From Ehretia macrophylla (Eukaryota > Streptophyta > Magnoliopsida > Boraginales > Ehretiaceae), in assembly GCA_037974665.1 (NCBI GenBank), contig CM075783.1, positions 39,879,712 to 39,943,711 on the forward strand: a DNA stretch of 64,000 bases. The letters run 5' to 3'. The notes under the pieces are model-generated. The model worked only from the letters and a program-made list of their open reading frames with translations. It had not been told where the DNA came from and did not search any database. Shown here piece by piece: positions 37,605 through 50,393 of this stretch. Within the stretch, counting starts at the first letter, position 1, and each line of letters starts with the position of its first letter. The translations under genes and the position numbers were made by a program.

Positions 37605-40194
37605 AGCGAGGGGGAACGAGAAATAAGTTTTGAAACTCTTTTTCCGGTTCAACTTATGAAAAACCCTTTTGAAAAGCATGACATATAACACAAGTAAGTT
37701 CATAATATAATATAAAAGTAAAGGAACATAATTACTCGTCTTTTCTCCTCGAGGTCCTCTAGAAACCAAGCGAGAGTACTTATACACATAGTAAAAAGGA
37801 TACGGTGAGCTTTTGCTCTCAATTCATTTTCCAGTATCAATTGTTGCGGGCGACTTTGAATCATACACTTATCATGCCAAATGGGTGTACTCCGGATGTA
37901 CTCCGAAATCCTACGACCCAACTCTCCGAGGGTGGAATGCCAAGCGAGAGAGGGAATAGGACCATGGTAGTCACGGTAGCACCGGTAAGCCCGATGCTGC
38001 CCGGCGTGCGTGAAACGCTACCATGCCCGAAAGAAAGGTTGCAACCTTGTATGCAATGCACATTTATAACATTTAACATATCACATTAGGAGGACAACGA
38101 AGTAGGTTGCCTCCGAGCAGTTATAAGATCGTACATTGACAAGTAAACACACGAGGCATGCTATGACAAGTAATTTCACTTCTAAGGCACATGGAGTTAT
38201 ATGAATATTAAATGGAAAGCCATGTAACACATGTAAATCAAGTCATATAACTCATTTCGGGGTTCACGTAATCAGATTATAAGTTTATACAAGCATGCAA
38301 CGACGTCTACGTGGGACTGGGTGTAAGAAAGGTCTACTTATCAACATGTAATCATCGGGAATCACATTTCAAACATACTTAACATTTCTTAGGCAGCCCA
38401 CTAATCACACAATTGGACACAATAACCCTAGGATAAACACTTAGTGAGTTTTCATATTCAATAGGGTTTCAATTCATGCTTACACATGTGATTTTAGCCA
38501 CAAGTTGTCACGTAACCAACCCAAACCATGCATCGATTTATTAAAACATCCTCAATCATCCAAAACAGTCCACACAACATCCGAGCGCCACAATCCCAAG
38601 CATTTAATACCACAAGAGAAGTTACAATAATTTTCAAAGCATATCACTAGATAAAAACCTTATTGCAATGGTCTATTTTCCCACAATCATTTAGACAAGA
38701 AAAAAATCTTCAATTCCAATGAATAAAATGTCAAATTAAATCTTAATGAGTGATTTAAATCCAGAAACAAACCTCGCATCATTTGGAGTTCGGATTCAAG
38801 AGTTATAGCTAAAACCGTGAGACTACGCAAAACTGTCCAGATTCGTACATATTTCAATATTTGCCATTTTTTAGGGTCTTAGGGTCAGATTTAGCTTTAG
38901 TCTATTTCTGAAAAAAAATGTCCAGAACTGAAAAATATAGCAACCTACCAAATTTCATGCAGTTTAGATATCATTTACTAAGTAAAAACTGGTTCGTTCT
39001 ACAAGGACAGTGAACTGCCAAAAACCTGCTCCATTTTCCCAGATTTTCCAGATTTAGACACCCTTCGATGTTTTGCCATTTTGGAGACCTTAGATTCAAA
39101 ATTGGCCTTGTCCTATTTCTACAAAAAAATTTCAAAACTGGCCAAACTAGTCACTTACCAATTTTCATGCATTTTCAACATCATTTACCAAGCCAAATAC
39201 ACCTCATTCTAACAAGTCAGAAATCTGCCATTTTCACGATTCTACCTATCTTCAAGCCCTAGCCAAAAATATTGCCATGCATGGTTACAAAAGATCATGT
39301 ACACACATATACCGCAAGTACAGAGGTAAATATAGACATATGAAGGCATGCATGTGGTTTTTGAAAGCTTTTAAAAATGATTAATCCTCACCTTAGCCTA
39401 TTGACAACAAATGATGCTCAAAACTCTTGAAGATGCACAAATGGTCTTCTTTCCTTGTTTGGCCGAGAGATATTGCTTGATTTCCTTAATTCCTAACTGA
39501 GTTACCATGTCCTTAGTATGTGCATGTGGTTAGAACAAAAGGGAGATGAAAGAAAAGCTATCAAACATACCTAGGGCCGAAATGAGTGTTCTATGAGCTT
39601 GCATGCAAATCTCCTTGCTTCTTGCTAGCTTGGTCGAGTTCCTTAGTGTCTTGAACGTCTAGATGATCCTTAGGATGATGAGCTTAAGCTATGGAGAGTC
39701 ATGAATGCAGCCAAGGCCAAGAGAGTGAGAGAAGTTGAGAGCAATTGAAATATTTGTGAGGAATGAAGTGTTGTGTGTGAGTGTGTCGGCCTAGGGCCTT
39801 GAAAAATTTGAAATTCTCTTAGTCCTTGTGCAATCTTGAAATGTGAGGAAGCATGGAGAGTTTTGGTAGAGAAAGTGAAGCTTGGTAGGTGTGTTTTATT
39901 TCATTTTTTATGCATTGTGTCATAGGCTTGTCTAGGAATGAATTTTGAATTATGCAAGCTTGTTAAAATGCAAGAAGTGGTCGGCCAAGCATGCTCAATT
40001 CTGAATTTTGTTATGTTTTGAGCATTATTTTATTGCATGTGCTTGGAATATGCAAAAGAAATAAGAATAAAGAATAAGAATGTTTAGCTTTTGGTAAAAT
40101 TTTATCTTCTAGTGCATTGACTTAGCATTTTAATATTAGTTGGTGGAGTTTGTAGGATTAATTAATAATCTAGTACTTCGTGTAAGATGCTTTC

Positions 40195-40430
40195 TTGATT
40201 AGCGTGCAGGCACGCTTTCCTAGGTTTAGGGCACGCACTGCGAGGTAAAGCACAAACTACAAGATGAATGCACGTTTCCCAAGTAAATGCATGCAACTCT
40301 AAATGAATGCACATAATTCGATGAAAGGCACATAAAACGAGACACGACTCTTGAACCTAGGTCAAGGCACGCAATTCCAGGTTAGGGCACACAAAATGAG
40401 GTATCGCACGCAAATCGAGGTCGGGCCTCA
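40195..40430 (-). repeat. ACGTGC array in the nested LTR (reverse)
   Basis: Reverse complement of the array at the start of the family LTR. It includes the inverted repeat GCGTGCAGGCACGC at 40202-40215, where spacer bases differ from the TC of the 3' LTR while the arms are kept. Confidence 0.75.
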
Positions 40431-41054
40431 CAGGCACTTAGATGTTATGTGGACTGTTTTGGATGATTGAGGATGCTTAAGTAATCGATGCATGGCTTGG
40501 GTTTAATTATGTGACAACTTGTGGCTTAATCGCACGTGTAAGCATGAATTAAAACCCTATTAACTATGAAATCTCGCTAAGTGATGATCATATGATTAAT
40601 GTGTTTAATTATGTGATTAGTAGGCTGCCCAATAAATGTTATATAGGCTTGATGTGGTTTAAGTATTACTTGTGGTACTTAGCAAATGAAACCAACCCCG
40701 AGCACGACCTAGTAAACCCTAATGGCCCCGTGGGTTTCCGAGTCATAAACCATTCTTGTGTGAATTACAAATGACGTTGAAGGAGGTTAATAGGCTGCCT
40801 AGAATTGTCCATATAGCTCTAAACATGATTCTCGATGATTGCGTGTTGACAAGTGAACTATTCTTGCACCCGGACTTGTTTAAGTGTCGTTGCATGCTCG
40901 TATGATCTCAACACTTAATATGTGAACTAAAAGGGGCTATATGACTTGTTTTATGTGGTGTTACTTGGCTGTCTGTTAAATGTTCACAGGCTCCTAAGTG
41001 TTTTACAAAGTGAATATACGTGTCAAAGTATGCCTTGTATGTTTACTTATCGAT

Positions 41055-41304
41055 ATGTGATCTTATAATTGCTCGGAGGTAGCCTACTTTGTTGACCTTC
41101 TAATGTGAATTGTTAAAAGACATGCTATGGCTTATTTGAGTATGGTTATTTGGCTACCCGTGAAAGTTTAATTGCTTTCGAATTGATATATGAAACGATT
41201 ACATGTTCTTACAATGCCTTATATGCCAATATGTCAAAATGTGATCTTATACTTGCTCGGAGGCAACCTACTTTGTTGACCTCCTAATGTGAAATGTTAA
41301 ATGG
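41055..41304 (+). repeat. Internal duplication in the older LTR, 184-bp offset
   Basis: The block GATCTTATAATTGCTCGGAG with the following CCTACTTTGTTGACC is present at 41059 and again at 41243. The other LTRs in the window have it once. The 184-bp insertion partly explains the greater length of this LTR. Confidence 0.75.
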
Positions 41305-41755
41305 CATAAATGTACATTGTATACAAGGTTGCAACCTTTCATTGTGGCATGGTAGCGTTTCATGAATGCCGGGCGGCATAGGGCTTGTTGGTGCTCCCGT
41401 GACTACCATGGTCCAATTCCCTCTCTCGCTTGGCATTCCACCCTTAGAGAGTTGGGTCGTAGGATTTCAGAGTACATCCGGAGTACATCCAATTGGGAGC
41501 GATAAGTGGATGTTTGAAGCCGACCGCAACAATTGTTATCAAAAATGGTATTGAGAGCAAATGCTCACCGATTGATCTCGAGAGTGAAAGCTCACCGTAC
41601 CCTTGAAATGATTGGTAATTGTATTTGTTGTTCAATTTGATTCTTATATTTTGCATACTTATTAATTGTAATATGTGACATGTTCTCAAAAAGGGGTTTT
41701 CATAAGACTAACTGGAAAAGAGATTTCAAAATGTTATTTCTCGTTCCCCCTCGCT

Positions 41756-41771
41756 GAGTTCATAAGGACTC
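41756..41771 (+). promoter_or_regulatory. LTR hairpin in the older LTR
   Basis: GAGTTC-ATAA-GGACTC, identical to the younger copies although the surrounding sequence is clearly diverged. The downstream acidic-coding segment is also kept, with mainly silent or conservative changes. Confidence 0.6.
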
Positions 41772-44700
41772 ACCCTCTTTTATCATCACAGGTGAAGAAG
41801 ATTTGGAACAGGTACCCGAGGAGAATGTGCCTGTTGATGATTCCTTGGAGTGATTACGTGCTTTATGTGCCTTGCTTGTCAGTGGCTATTCTATGAACGT
41901 TGTGTTTGCTTTGAAGACTACTTATTTTGTTGATGTAAATGACCCCATTGTAATTTGGGTCTAGTTTTGGATTGTACTATTTATAACCGAACGAACTTCT
42001 TATTTGGTTATTTGTTTTCATTATCTTGAATAGTAGCTATCGTAGGCAATTAAACCACTAGGTGAAAAATCAACTAAGTCAATTCTATCTAATTTAACTT
42101 AGGTGCTTATTTGTAAACTAAAGGATAATAGGTACTTGCATGATAGGAAATTGATAAATAAACGGGACATAGTTATCATGCTAGGCTTATTAACCAAATG
42201 AGACTTTCAAGATAGACTTGTAGGCATATCGGTTGATGACAAAATAGGAGTCCTTAATGGAATTGGATTAATGATTGGAATAATTGAGGCGTTTAGAAAT
42301 TAGGTCAAACTAAAAGGTCCTAACAACAGCTGTTATGCTGCCGGTTTTCCGAAAAACTTTTGGAGTTCTAGTCTAACGAATAAGCTTATCCTTCGTTAAC
42401 CAGTTATAATCGTAAAAGAACGTGAATGATTAGATCATACCCTAGTTTAACCTCCATAGGTCGGGTTGGGGGCGTGACATTGTGCGCTGCGTAACTCCTT
42501 ACGGATCAAAATTTATGGGCACCGGAGCGACGGAGACCTAGTCCCAAGCCCCACACCCTCGGTTTGCGGGCCCATCCTCTACGTGAAGTGAAGTTGTCTT
42601 GCCCAAGGTGTTGTGAGATTCGATAATAGAAATGTGATGGATTAGGTTGTCATCCTATTTGCGGCTCACGGCGTACGATCCGGGATGGAAAAACAGCACA
42701 AAAGAAGAAAAGTGTCCTGAAACTTATGAAAATGTTCAATTTGGGGCTTCAAAAACAGATGCAGCTGAGCAAGCTTGCTGCCCCCATCATAGAGCTCTCG
42801 GAGAGCTTTCCAACGGTATGCTGTGCGCTGCGTAACTCATTACGGATCAAAAGTTATGGGTAAATGAGTGACGGAGAAGTGGTCCCAAGCCCCACACCCT
42901 CGGTTTATGGGCCCAGCCTCTACGTGAATCGAAGTTGTCTTGCCCAAAGTGCCATGGGATTCGATAATAGAAATGTGATGAATTAGGTTGTTGTCCTTTT
43001 CTTTGCTCACGACGTACGATCCGGGAAAGAAAAACAGTGCAAAGGAAGAAAAATGTCCCAAAACTGATGAAAACGTTTGATTTTGGGCTCCAAAAATAGG
43101 TGCAACCGAGCATGCTTGCTGCCCCGTCATAGAGATCTCCGAGAGCTTTCCAACGATATGCTACGCGCCGTGTAACTCCTTACAGATCAAAAGCTATGGG
43201 CATCGGAGCGATGGAGACCGGTCCCATGCCCCACGCCCTCGGTTTGCAGGCCCAGCCTCTACGTGAAATGAAGTTGTCTTGCCCAAGGTGCCATGGGATT
43301 CGATAATAGAAATGTGATAGAATAGGTTATCGTTCTTTTCTAGGCTCACGACGTACAATTCGGGAAGAAAAAACAGCGCAAAAGAAGAAAGTGTCCCAAA
43401 ACTGATGAAAACGTTCAATTTTGGGCTCCAAAAATAGGTACAGCCTTGTAGGCTCGCTACCCCTGTCATAGAGCTCTCGGAGAGCTTTCCAATGGTATAT
43501 TGTGTGCCGCGTAACTCCTTACGGATCAAAAGTTACGAGCAAAGCAGCGACGGAGACCTGGTCCCAAGCCCTACGCCCTTGGTTTACAGGCCCAACCTCT
43601 ACGTGAAGCGAAGTTGTCTTGCCTAAGGTGCCATGGGATTTGATAATAGAAATGTGATGGATTAGGTTGTCGTCCTTTTCTAGGCTCACGACGTACGATC
43701 CGTGAAGAAAAAACAGTGCAATAGAAGAAAAGTGTCCCAAAACTGATGAAAATGTTAGATTTTGGGCTCCAAAAATAGGCGCAAATGAGCAGGCTTGCCG
43801 CCCCCATCGTAGAGCTCTCAGAGAGCTTTCCAACGGTATGCTGTGCGCCGCGTAACTCCTTACGGATCAAAAGTTATGGGCACCGGAGTGATGGAGACCT
43901 GGTCCCAAGCCTGGCGCCCTCGGTTTGCAGGCCCAGCCTCTACTTGAAGCGAAGTTGTCTTGCCCAAGGTACCGTGGGATTCGATAATAGAAATGTGATA
44001 GGTTAGGTTGTCATCCTTTACGGGGCTAACAACGTACGATCCGGGACGAAAAAATAGCGCAAAAGAAGAAAAGTATCCTAAAATTGATGAAAACGTTCAA
44101 TTTTGGGGTTCGAAAGTAGATTCAGCCGAGAAAGCTTGTTGCTCCGTCGTAGAGCTCATGGAGAGCTTTCCAATGGTATGCTGAACGCCGCGTAACTCCT
44201 TACGGATCAAAAGTTATGGGCACCGGAGCAACGGAGACCTGGTCTCAAGCCCCACGCCCTTGTTTTGTGGGCCCAACCTCTAAGTGAAGCGAAGTTGTCA
44301 TGCCTAAGGTGCCGAGGGATTCGATAAAAGAAATGTGATGGATTAGGTTGTCCTACTTTTCGTGGCTTATGACGTATGATCCGGGATGGAAAAACAGCGC
44401 AAAAGAATAAAAGAGTCCCAAAACTGATGAAAACATTCAATTTTGGGCTTCAAAAACAGATGCAGTCGAGCAGGATTGCTACTCCCGTCGTAGAGCTCTT
44501 GGAGAGCTTTCCAACGGTATGCTGCGCACCGCCTAACTCCTTACGGATCAAAAGTTATGGGCACTGGAGTGACGGAGACTTGGTCCCAAGCCCCGCGCCC
44601 TCGGTTTGCGGGCCCAGCCTCTACTTGAAGCGAAGTTGTCTTGCCTAAGATGCCGTGAGATTCGATAATAGAAATGTGATGGGTTAGGTTGTCATCATTT

Positions 44701-47700
44701 TTGCGGCTCACGACGTACGATACGGGACGGAAAAACAGCGCAAAAGATGAAAAGTATCCTGAAATTGATGAAAAAGTTCAAGTTTGGGCTTCGAAAGTAG
44801 ATGCAGCAGAGAAGGCTTGCTGACCCCGTCGTAGAGCTCTTGGAAAGCTTTCCAATGGTATGTTGTGCGCCGCGTAACTCCTCACGGATCAAAAGTTATG
44901 GGCACCGGAGCGACAGAGACGTGGTCCCAAGCCCCACGCCCTCGATTTACGGGCCCAGCCCCTACGTGAAGCGAAGTTGTCTTGCCCAAGGTACCATGGG
45001 ATTCGATAAAAGAAATGTGATGGATTAGCTTGTCATACTTTTCGTGGCTCACGACGTACGATCTAGGATGGAAAAATAGCGCAAAAGAAGAAAAGAGTCC
45101 CGAAACTGATGAAAATATTCAATTTTGGGCTTCAAAAATAGATGCAGTCGAGCAGGCTTGCGACCCCCGTCGTAGAGCTCTTGGAGAGCTTTCCAACGGT
45201 ATGCTGCACACAGCGTAACTCCTTACGGATCAAAAGTTATAGGCACCGGAGTGACAGATACCTGGTCATAAGCCCCACGCCCTCGGATTGCCGGCCCAGC
45301 CTCTACGTGAAGTGAAGTTGTCATGCCCAAGGTGTCATGGGATTCGGTAATAGAAATGTGATTGATTAGGTTGTCGTCCTTTTCGTGGCTGACAACGTAC
45401 GATCCGGGACAGAAAAATAGCGCAAAAGCAGAAAAGTGTCCCAAAACTAATGAAAACGTTAAATTTTGGGCTCCGAAAATAGGCGCAGCCGAGCAGGCTT
45501 GCTACACCTGTCGTAGAGCTCTCGAAGAGATTTCCAACGGTATACTGTGCGTCACGTAACTCCTTACGGATCAAAAGTTATGAGCAAAAGAGAGCCGGAG
45601 ACGTGGTCCCATGCCCCACGCCCTCGGTTTATGGGCCCAACCTCTACGTGAAGCGAAGTTGTCTTGCCCAAGGTACCGTGGGATTCAATAATAGAAATGT
45701 GATGGATTAGGTTATTGTCCTTTTCTAGTCTCACGACGTATGATCCGGGAAGGAAAAACAGCGCAAAAGAAGAAAAATGTCCCAAAATTGATGAAAATGT
45801 TCGATTTTGGGCTCCAGAAATAGAAGCAGCTGAGAATACTTGCTTCCCCCGTCGTAGAGCTCTTCGAGCGCTTTTCAAAGGTATGTTGTGTGCCGCGTAA
45901 CTCCTTACGGATCAAAAGTTATGGGCACTGGAGCGATGGAGACCTGGTCCCATGCCCCACGCCCTTGGTCTGCGGGCCCAGCCTCTACGGGAAGTGAAGT
46001 TGTCTTGCCCAAGGTGCCGTGGGATTCGATAATAGAAATGTGATGGATAAGGTTGTCATCCTTTTCTTGGCTCATAACGTACGATCCGGGATAGAAAAAC
46101 AGCGCAAAAGAAGAAAAGTGTCCCAAAACTGATGATAAAGTTCAATTTTGGGCTCCAAAAATAGGCGCAGCCGAGCAGGCTTGCTGCACCCGACATAGAG
46201 CTCTCGAAGAGCTTTCCAACGGTATGTTGTGCGTCGCGTAACTCCTTACGGATCGCAAGTTATAGGAAAATGAGCGAGGGAGACGTGGTCCCTAGCCCCA
46301 CGCCCTCTGTTTGCTGTCCCAGCCTCTACGTGAAGCGAAGTTGTCTTGCCCAAGGTGCCGTGGGATTCGATAATTGGAATGTGATGGGTTAGGTTGTCGT
46401 ACTTTTTGCGGCTCACGACGTACAATCTGAGACGAAAAAATAGCGCAAAAGAAGAAAAGTGTCCCAAAACTGATGAAAACATTCAATTTTGGGCCTTAAA
46501 AACAGATGCAGCCTAGCAGGCTTGCTGTACCCATCGTAGAACTCTCGGAGGGCTTTCCAACGGTATGCTGTGCGCCGTGTAACTCTTTACGGATCAAAAG
46601 TTATGGGCACCGGAGCGATGGAGACCTGGTCCCAAGCCCCACGCACTCGTTTTGCGGGCCCAGCCTCTACGTGAAGAGAAGCTGTCTTTCCCAAGGTGCC
46701 ATAGGATTCGATAAAAGAAACGTTATAGATTAGGTTTTCATCCTTTTTGCGGCTTACGACGTACGATCCGGGACGAAAAAATAGCGGAAAAGAAGAAAAT
46801 TATCCCGAAACTGATGAAAACATTCAGTTTTGTGCTCTGAAAATAGGTGCAGTCGAGCAAGCTTGCTATCCCTGTCGTAGAGCTCTCGGAGAGCTTTCCA
46901 ACAGTATGTTGTGCGCCGCGTAACTCCTTACAGATCAAAAGTTATGGGTACCAGAGTGACAGATGCTTGGTCACAAGCCCCACGCCCTCGAATTGCGGGT
47001 CCAGCCTCTATGTGGAGTGAAGTTGTCATGCCCAAGGTATCATGGGATTCGATAATAGAAATGTGATTGATTAGGTTGTCGTCCTTTTCGTGGCTGACGG
47101 CGCACGATCCGGGACAGAAAAATAGCGCAAAAGCAGAAAATTGTCCCAAAATTGATGAAAACATTCAATTTTGGGCTCCAAAAATAGGCACAGCCGAGCA
47201 GGCTTGCTGCACCCGTCGTAGAGCTCTCAGAGAGCTTTCCAACGGTATGCTGTGCCTCGCGTAACTCCTTACAGATCAAAAGTTATGGGCAAATGAACGA
47301 TGGAGACGTGGTCCCAAGCCCCATGCACTCGGTTTGAGAGCCCAGCCTCTACGTGAAGCGAAGTTGTCTTGCCCAAGGTGCCATGGGATTCAATAATAGA
47401 AATGTGATAGATTAGGTTGTTGTCCTTTTCTATGCTCACGACTTACGATCCGGGAAGGAAAAACAGCGCAAAAGAAGAAAAGTGTCCCAAAACTGATAAA
47501 AATGTTCGATTTTGGATTCCAAAAATAGGAGCAGCCGAGCATGCTTGCTGCACCTGTCGTATAGCTCTCCGAGAACTTTCCAACGGTATGTTGTGCGTTG
47601 TGTCACTCCTTACGGATCAAAAGTTATGGGCACTAGAGCGACGGAGACCTGGTCCCACGCCCCACGCCCTCAGTTTGCGGGCCCAGCCTTTACATGAAGC

Positions 47701-47860
47701 GAAGTTGTCTTGCCCAAGTTGTTATGGGATTCGATAATAGATAAGTGTTGGATTAGGTTATTGTCCTTTTTACGGCTCACGACGTACGATCCGGGATGGA
47801 AAAATAGCGCAAAAGAATAAAATTATCCCGAAACTGATGAAAACGTTCAATTTGGGCTTC

Positions 47861-47872
47861 GTAAATAGAGCT
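47861..47872 (+). other. Monomer with ~34-bp deletion
   Basis: CGTAAATAG is followed at once by AGCTCTCGG. The usual GCGCAGCCGAGCAGGCTTGC part is missing. TAG occurs at both ends of the lost piece. Confidence 0.83.
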
Positions 47873-50393
47873 CTCGGAGAGCTTTCCAACGGTATGCTTT
47901 ACGCCGCGTAACTCCTTACGGATCAAAAGTTATGGGCACCGGAGCGACAGAGACTTGGTCCCAAGCCCCATGCCCTGGTTTTGCGGGCCCAGCCTCTACG
48001 TGAAGCGAAGTTGTCTTGCCCAAGGTGCCATGGGATTCGATAATAGAAATGTGATGGATTAGGTTGTTGTCCTTTTCTAGGCTCACAACGTACGATCTGG
48101 GAAGGAAAAACAGCGCAAAAGAAGAAAAGTGTCCCAAAACTGATGAAAACGTTTGATTTTGTGCTCCAAAAATAGGCGTAGCCGAGCAAGCTTTCTACCC
48201 CCGTCATAGAGCTCTCGGAGAGCTTTCCAACGGTATGCTGTGCGCTGCGTAACTCCTTACGGATCAAAAGTTATGGGCAAATGAGCGACAGCGATGTAGT
48301 CCCAAGCCCACGCCATCGGTTTACGGGCCCAGCCTCTACGTGAAGCGAAGTTGTCTTGCCCAAGGTGCCAGGGGATTCGATAATAGAAATGTGATAGATT
48401 AGGTTGTTGTCCTTTTCTAGACTCACGACTTACGATTCGGGAAGGAAAAACAGCAAAAAAGAAGAAAAATGTCCCAAAATTGATAAAAACATTCGATTTT
48501 GGACTCCAAAAATAGAAGCAGCCGAGCATACTTGCTGCACGCATCGTATAGCTCTCCGAGAGCTTTCCAACAGTATGTTATGCGCCGCTTAACTCCTTAT
48601 GGATCAAAAGTTTTGGGCATTGGAGCGACGGATACCTGGACCAATGCCCCACGCCCTCGGCTTGCTAGCCCAGCCTCTACGTAAAACAAAGTTTTCTTGC
48701 CCAAGTTGCCATGGGATTCGATAATCGATAAGTGTTGGATTAGATTATCGTCCTTATCGCGGCTCACAACGTATGATCCGGGACCCAAAAATAGCGCAAA
48801 AGTAGAAAAGTATCCCAAAACTGATGAAAACGTTTAATTTTGGGCTTCGTAAATAGGCGCAGCCAAGCAGGCTTGCTACCCCCGTCGTAGAGCTCTCGGA
48901 GAGCTTTCCAATGGTATGTTATACGCCGCATAACTCCTTACGGATCAAAAGTCATGGGCACTGGAGCGACGGAGTTTTGGTCCTAAGCCCCATGCCCTCG
49001 TTTTGCGGGCCCAGGCTCTGCGTGAAGGAAGTTGTCTTGCACAAGGTGCCATAGGATTCGATAATAGAAATGTGATGGATCAGGTTGTCGTTGTTTTCTA
49101 GGCTCACGACGTATGATCCGTGAAGGAAAAACAGCGTAAAAGAAGAAAAGTGTCCCAAAACTGATGAAAATGTTTGATTTTAGGCTCCAAAAACAGGCGC
49201 AACCGTGCAAGCTTCCTACCCTCGTCGTAGAGCTCTCAGAGAGCTTTCTAATGGTATGCTGTGTGCTGCATAACTCCTTACGGAACAAAAGTTATGGGCA
49301 CTGGAGCGACGGAGACTTGGTCCTATTCCCCACGCCCTCGGTTTGCAGGCCCAGCCTCTACGTGAAGTGAAGTCGTCTTACCCAAGGTGCCATGGGATTC
49401 GATAATAGAAATGTGATGGATTAGGTTATCATCCTTTTCTCGGCTCACAACGTACGATCCGGGAAGGAAAAACAGTGGAAAAGAAGAAAAGTGTCCCAAA
49501 ACTGATGAAACCGTTCGATTTTGGGTTCCAAAAACAAGCGCAGCCGAGTAGGCTGGCTGCACCCGTCGTAGAGCACTCAGAGAGCTTTCTAACGGTACGA
49601 TGTGCATTGCGTAACTCCTTACGAATCAAAAGTTATAGGTAAAAGAGCGACGGAGACATGGTCCTAAGCCCCATGCCCTCGGTTTGCGGGCCCAGGCTTT
49701 ACGTGAAGCAAAGATATCTAGTGCAAGGTGTCATGGGATTCAATAATAGAAATGTGATGGGTTAGGTTGTCGTTCTTTTCGCCGCTCACGACGTACGATA
49801 CGGGACGAAAAAATAGCAAAAAAGAAGAAAAGTATCCCAAAACTAATGAAAACGTTCAATTTTGGTCTTTAAAATAGATGCAGACGAGCAGGCTTGCTGC
49901 CCGCATCGTAGAGCTCTCGGAGAGTTTTCCAACGGTATGCTATGCGCCACGTAACTCCTTACAGATCAAAAGTTATGGGCACCGGAGCGATAGAGACCTA
50001 GTTCTAAGCCCCACGCCCTCGTTTTGCGGGCCCAGCCTCTACGTGAAGCAAAGTTGTCTTGCCAAAGGTGCCGTAGGATTCGATAAAAGAAATGTGATGG
50101 ATTAGGTTGTCTTCCTTTTCGTGGCTCACGACGCACGATCCGGGATGGAAAAACAGCGCAAAAGAAAAAAAGTGTCCCGAAACAGATGAAAACATTCGGT
50201 TTTGTGCTCCAAAAATAGGTACAGTCGAGCAGGCTTGTTGCCACCGTCGTAGAGCTCTCGGAGAGCTTTCTAAAGGTATGCTGTGCGCCACGTAACTCCT
50301 TACGGATCAAAAGTTATGGGCACCGGAGCGATACATACTTGGTCACAAGCCTTAAGCCCCCGGTTTGCGGGCCTAGCCTCTACGTGAAGTAAA

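Larger units (their letters stand above)
36893..40432 (-). mobile_element. Nested solo LTR of the chromovirus family, reverse
   Basis: On the + strand it runs from TGTCACGCCCCAACC to GAGGTCGGGCCTCACA, the exact reverse of the LTR at 20297 and 28987. Its length of 3,540 bp is that of a full LTR, and there is no internal domain. Flanking 5-mers are GGCAT (36888-36892) and GGCAC (40433-40437), a target duplication with one transition. The host LTR sequence (ATTGTGGC / GGCACTTAGATG) is continuous if it is removed. It inserted into an older relative of itself. Confidence 0.93.
35010..42479 (+). mobile_element. Older divergent LTR, interrupted and left-truncated
   Basis: Related to the 20297 LTR family: it shares the ACGTGC array, the GCATGCATGG region, the GCTCGGAGGCAACCTACTTT segment, the hairpin and the end GGGGGCGTGACA. 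It is clearly more diverged and longer (about 3.9 kb without the nested insert). The expected TGTGAGG start is missing; the left edge near 35010 passes from satellite straight into the array. Flanks do not match (TTCCAA/CCTTGGA on the left, TTGTG on the right), and the satellite register is broken across it. I infer a solo LTR or LTR fragment whose left end was lost in a later deletion. The left boundary is uncertain by about 10 bp. Confidence 0.85.
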
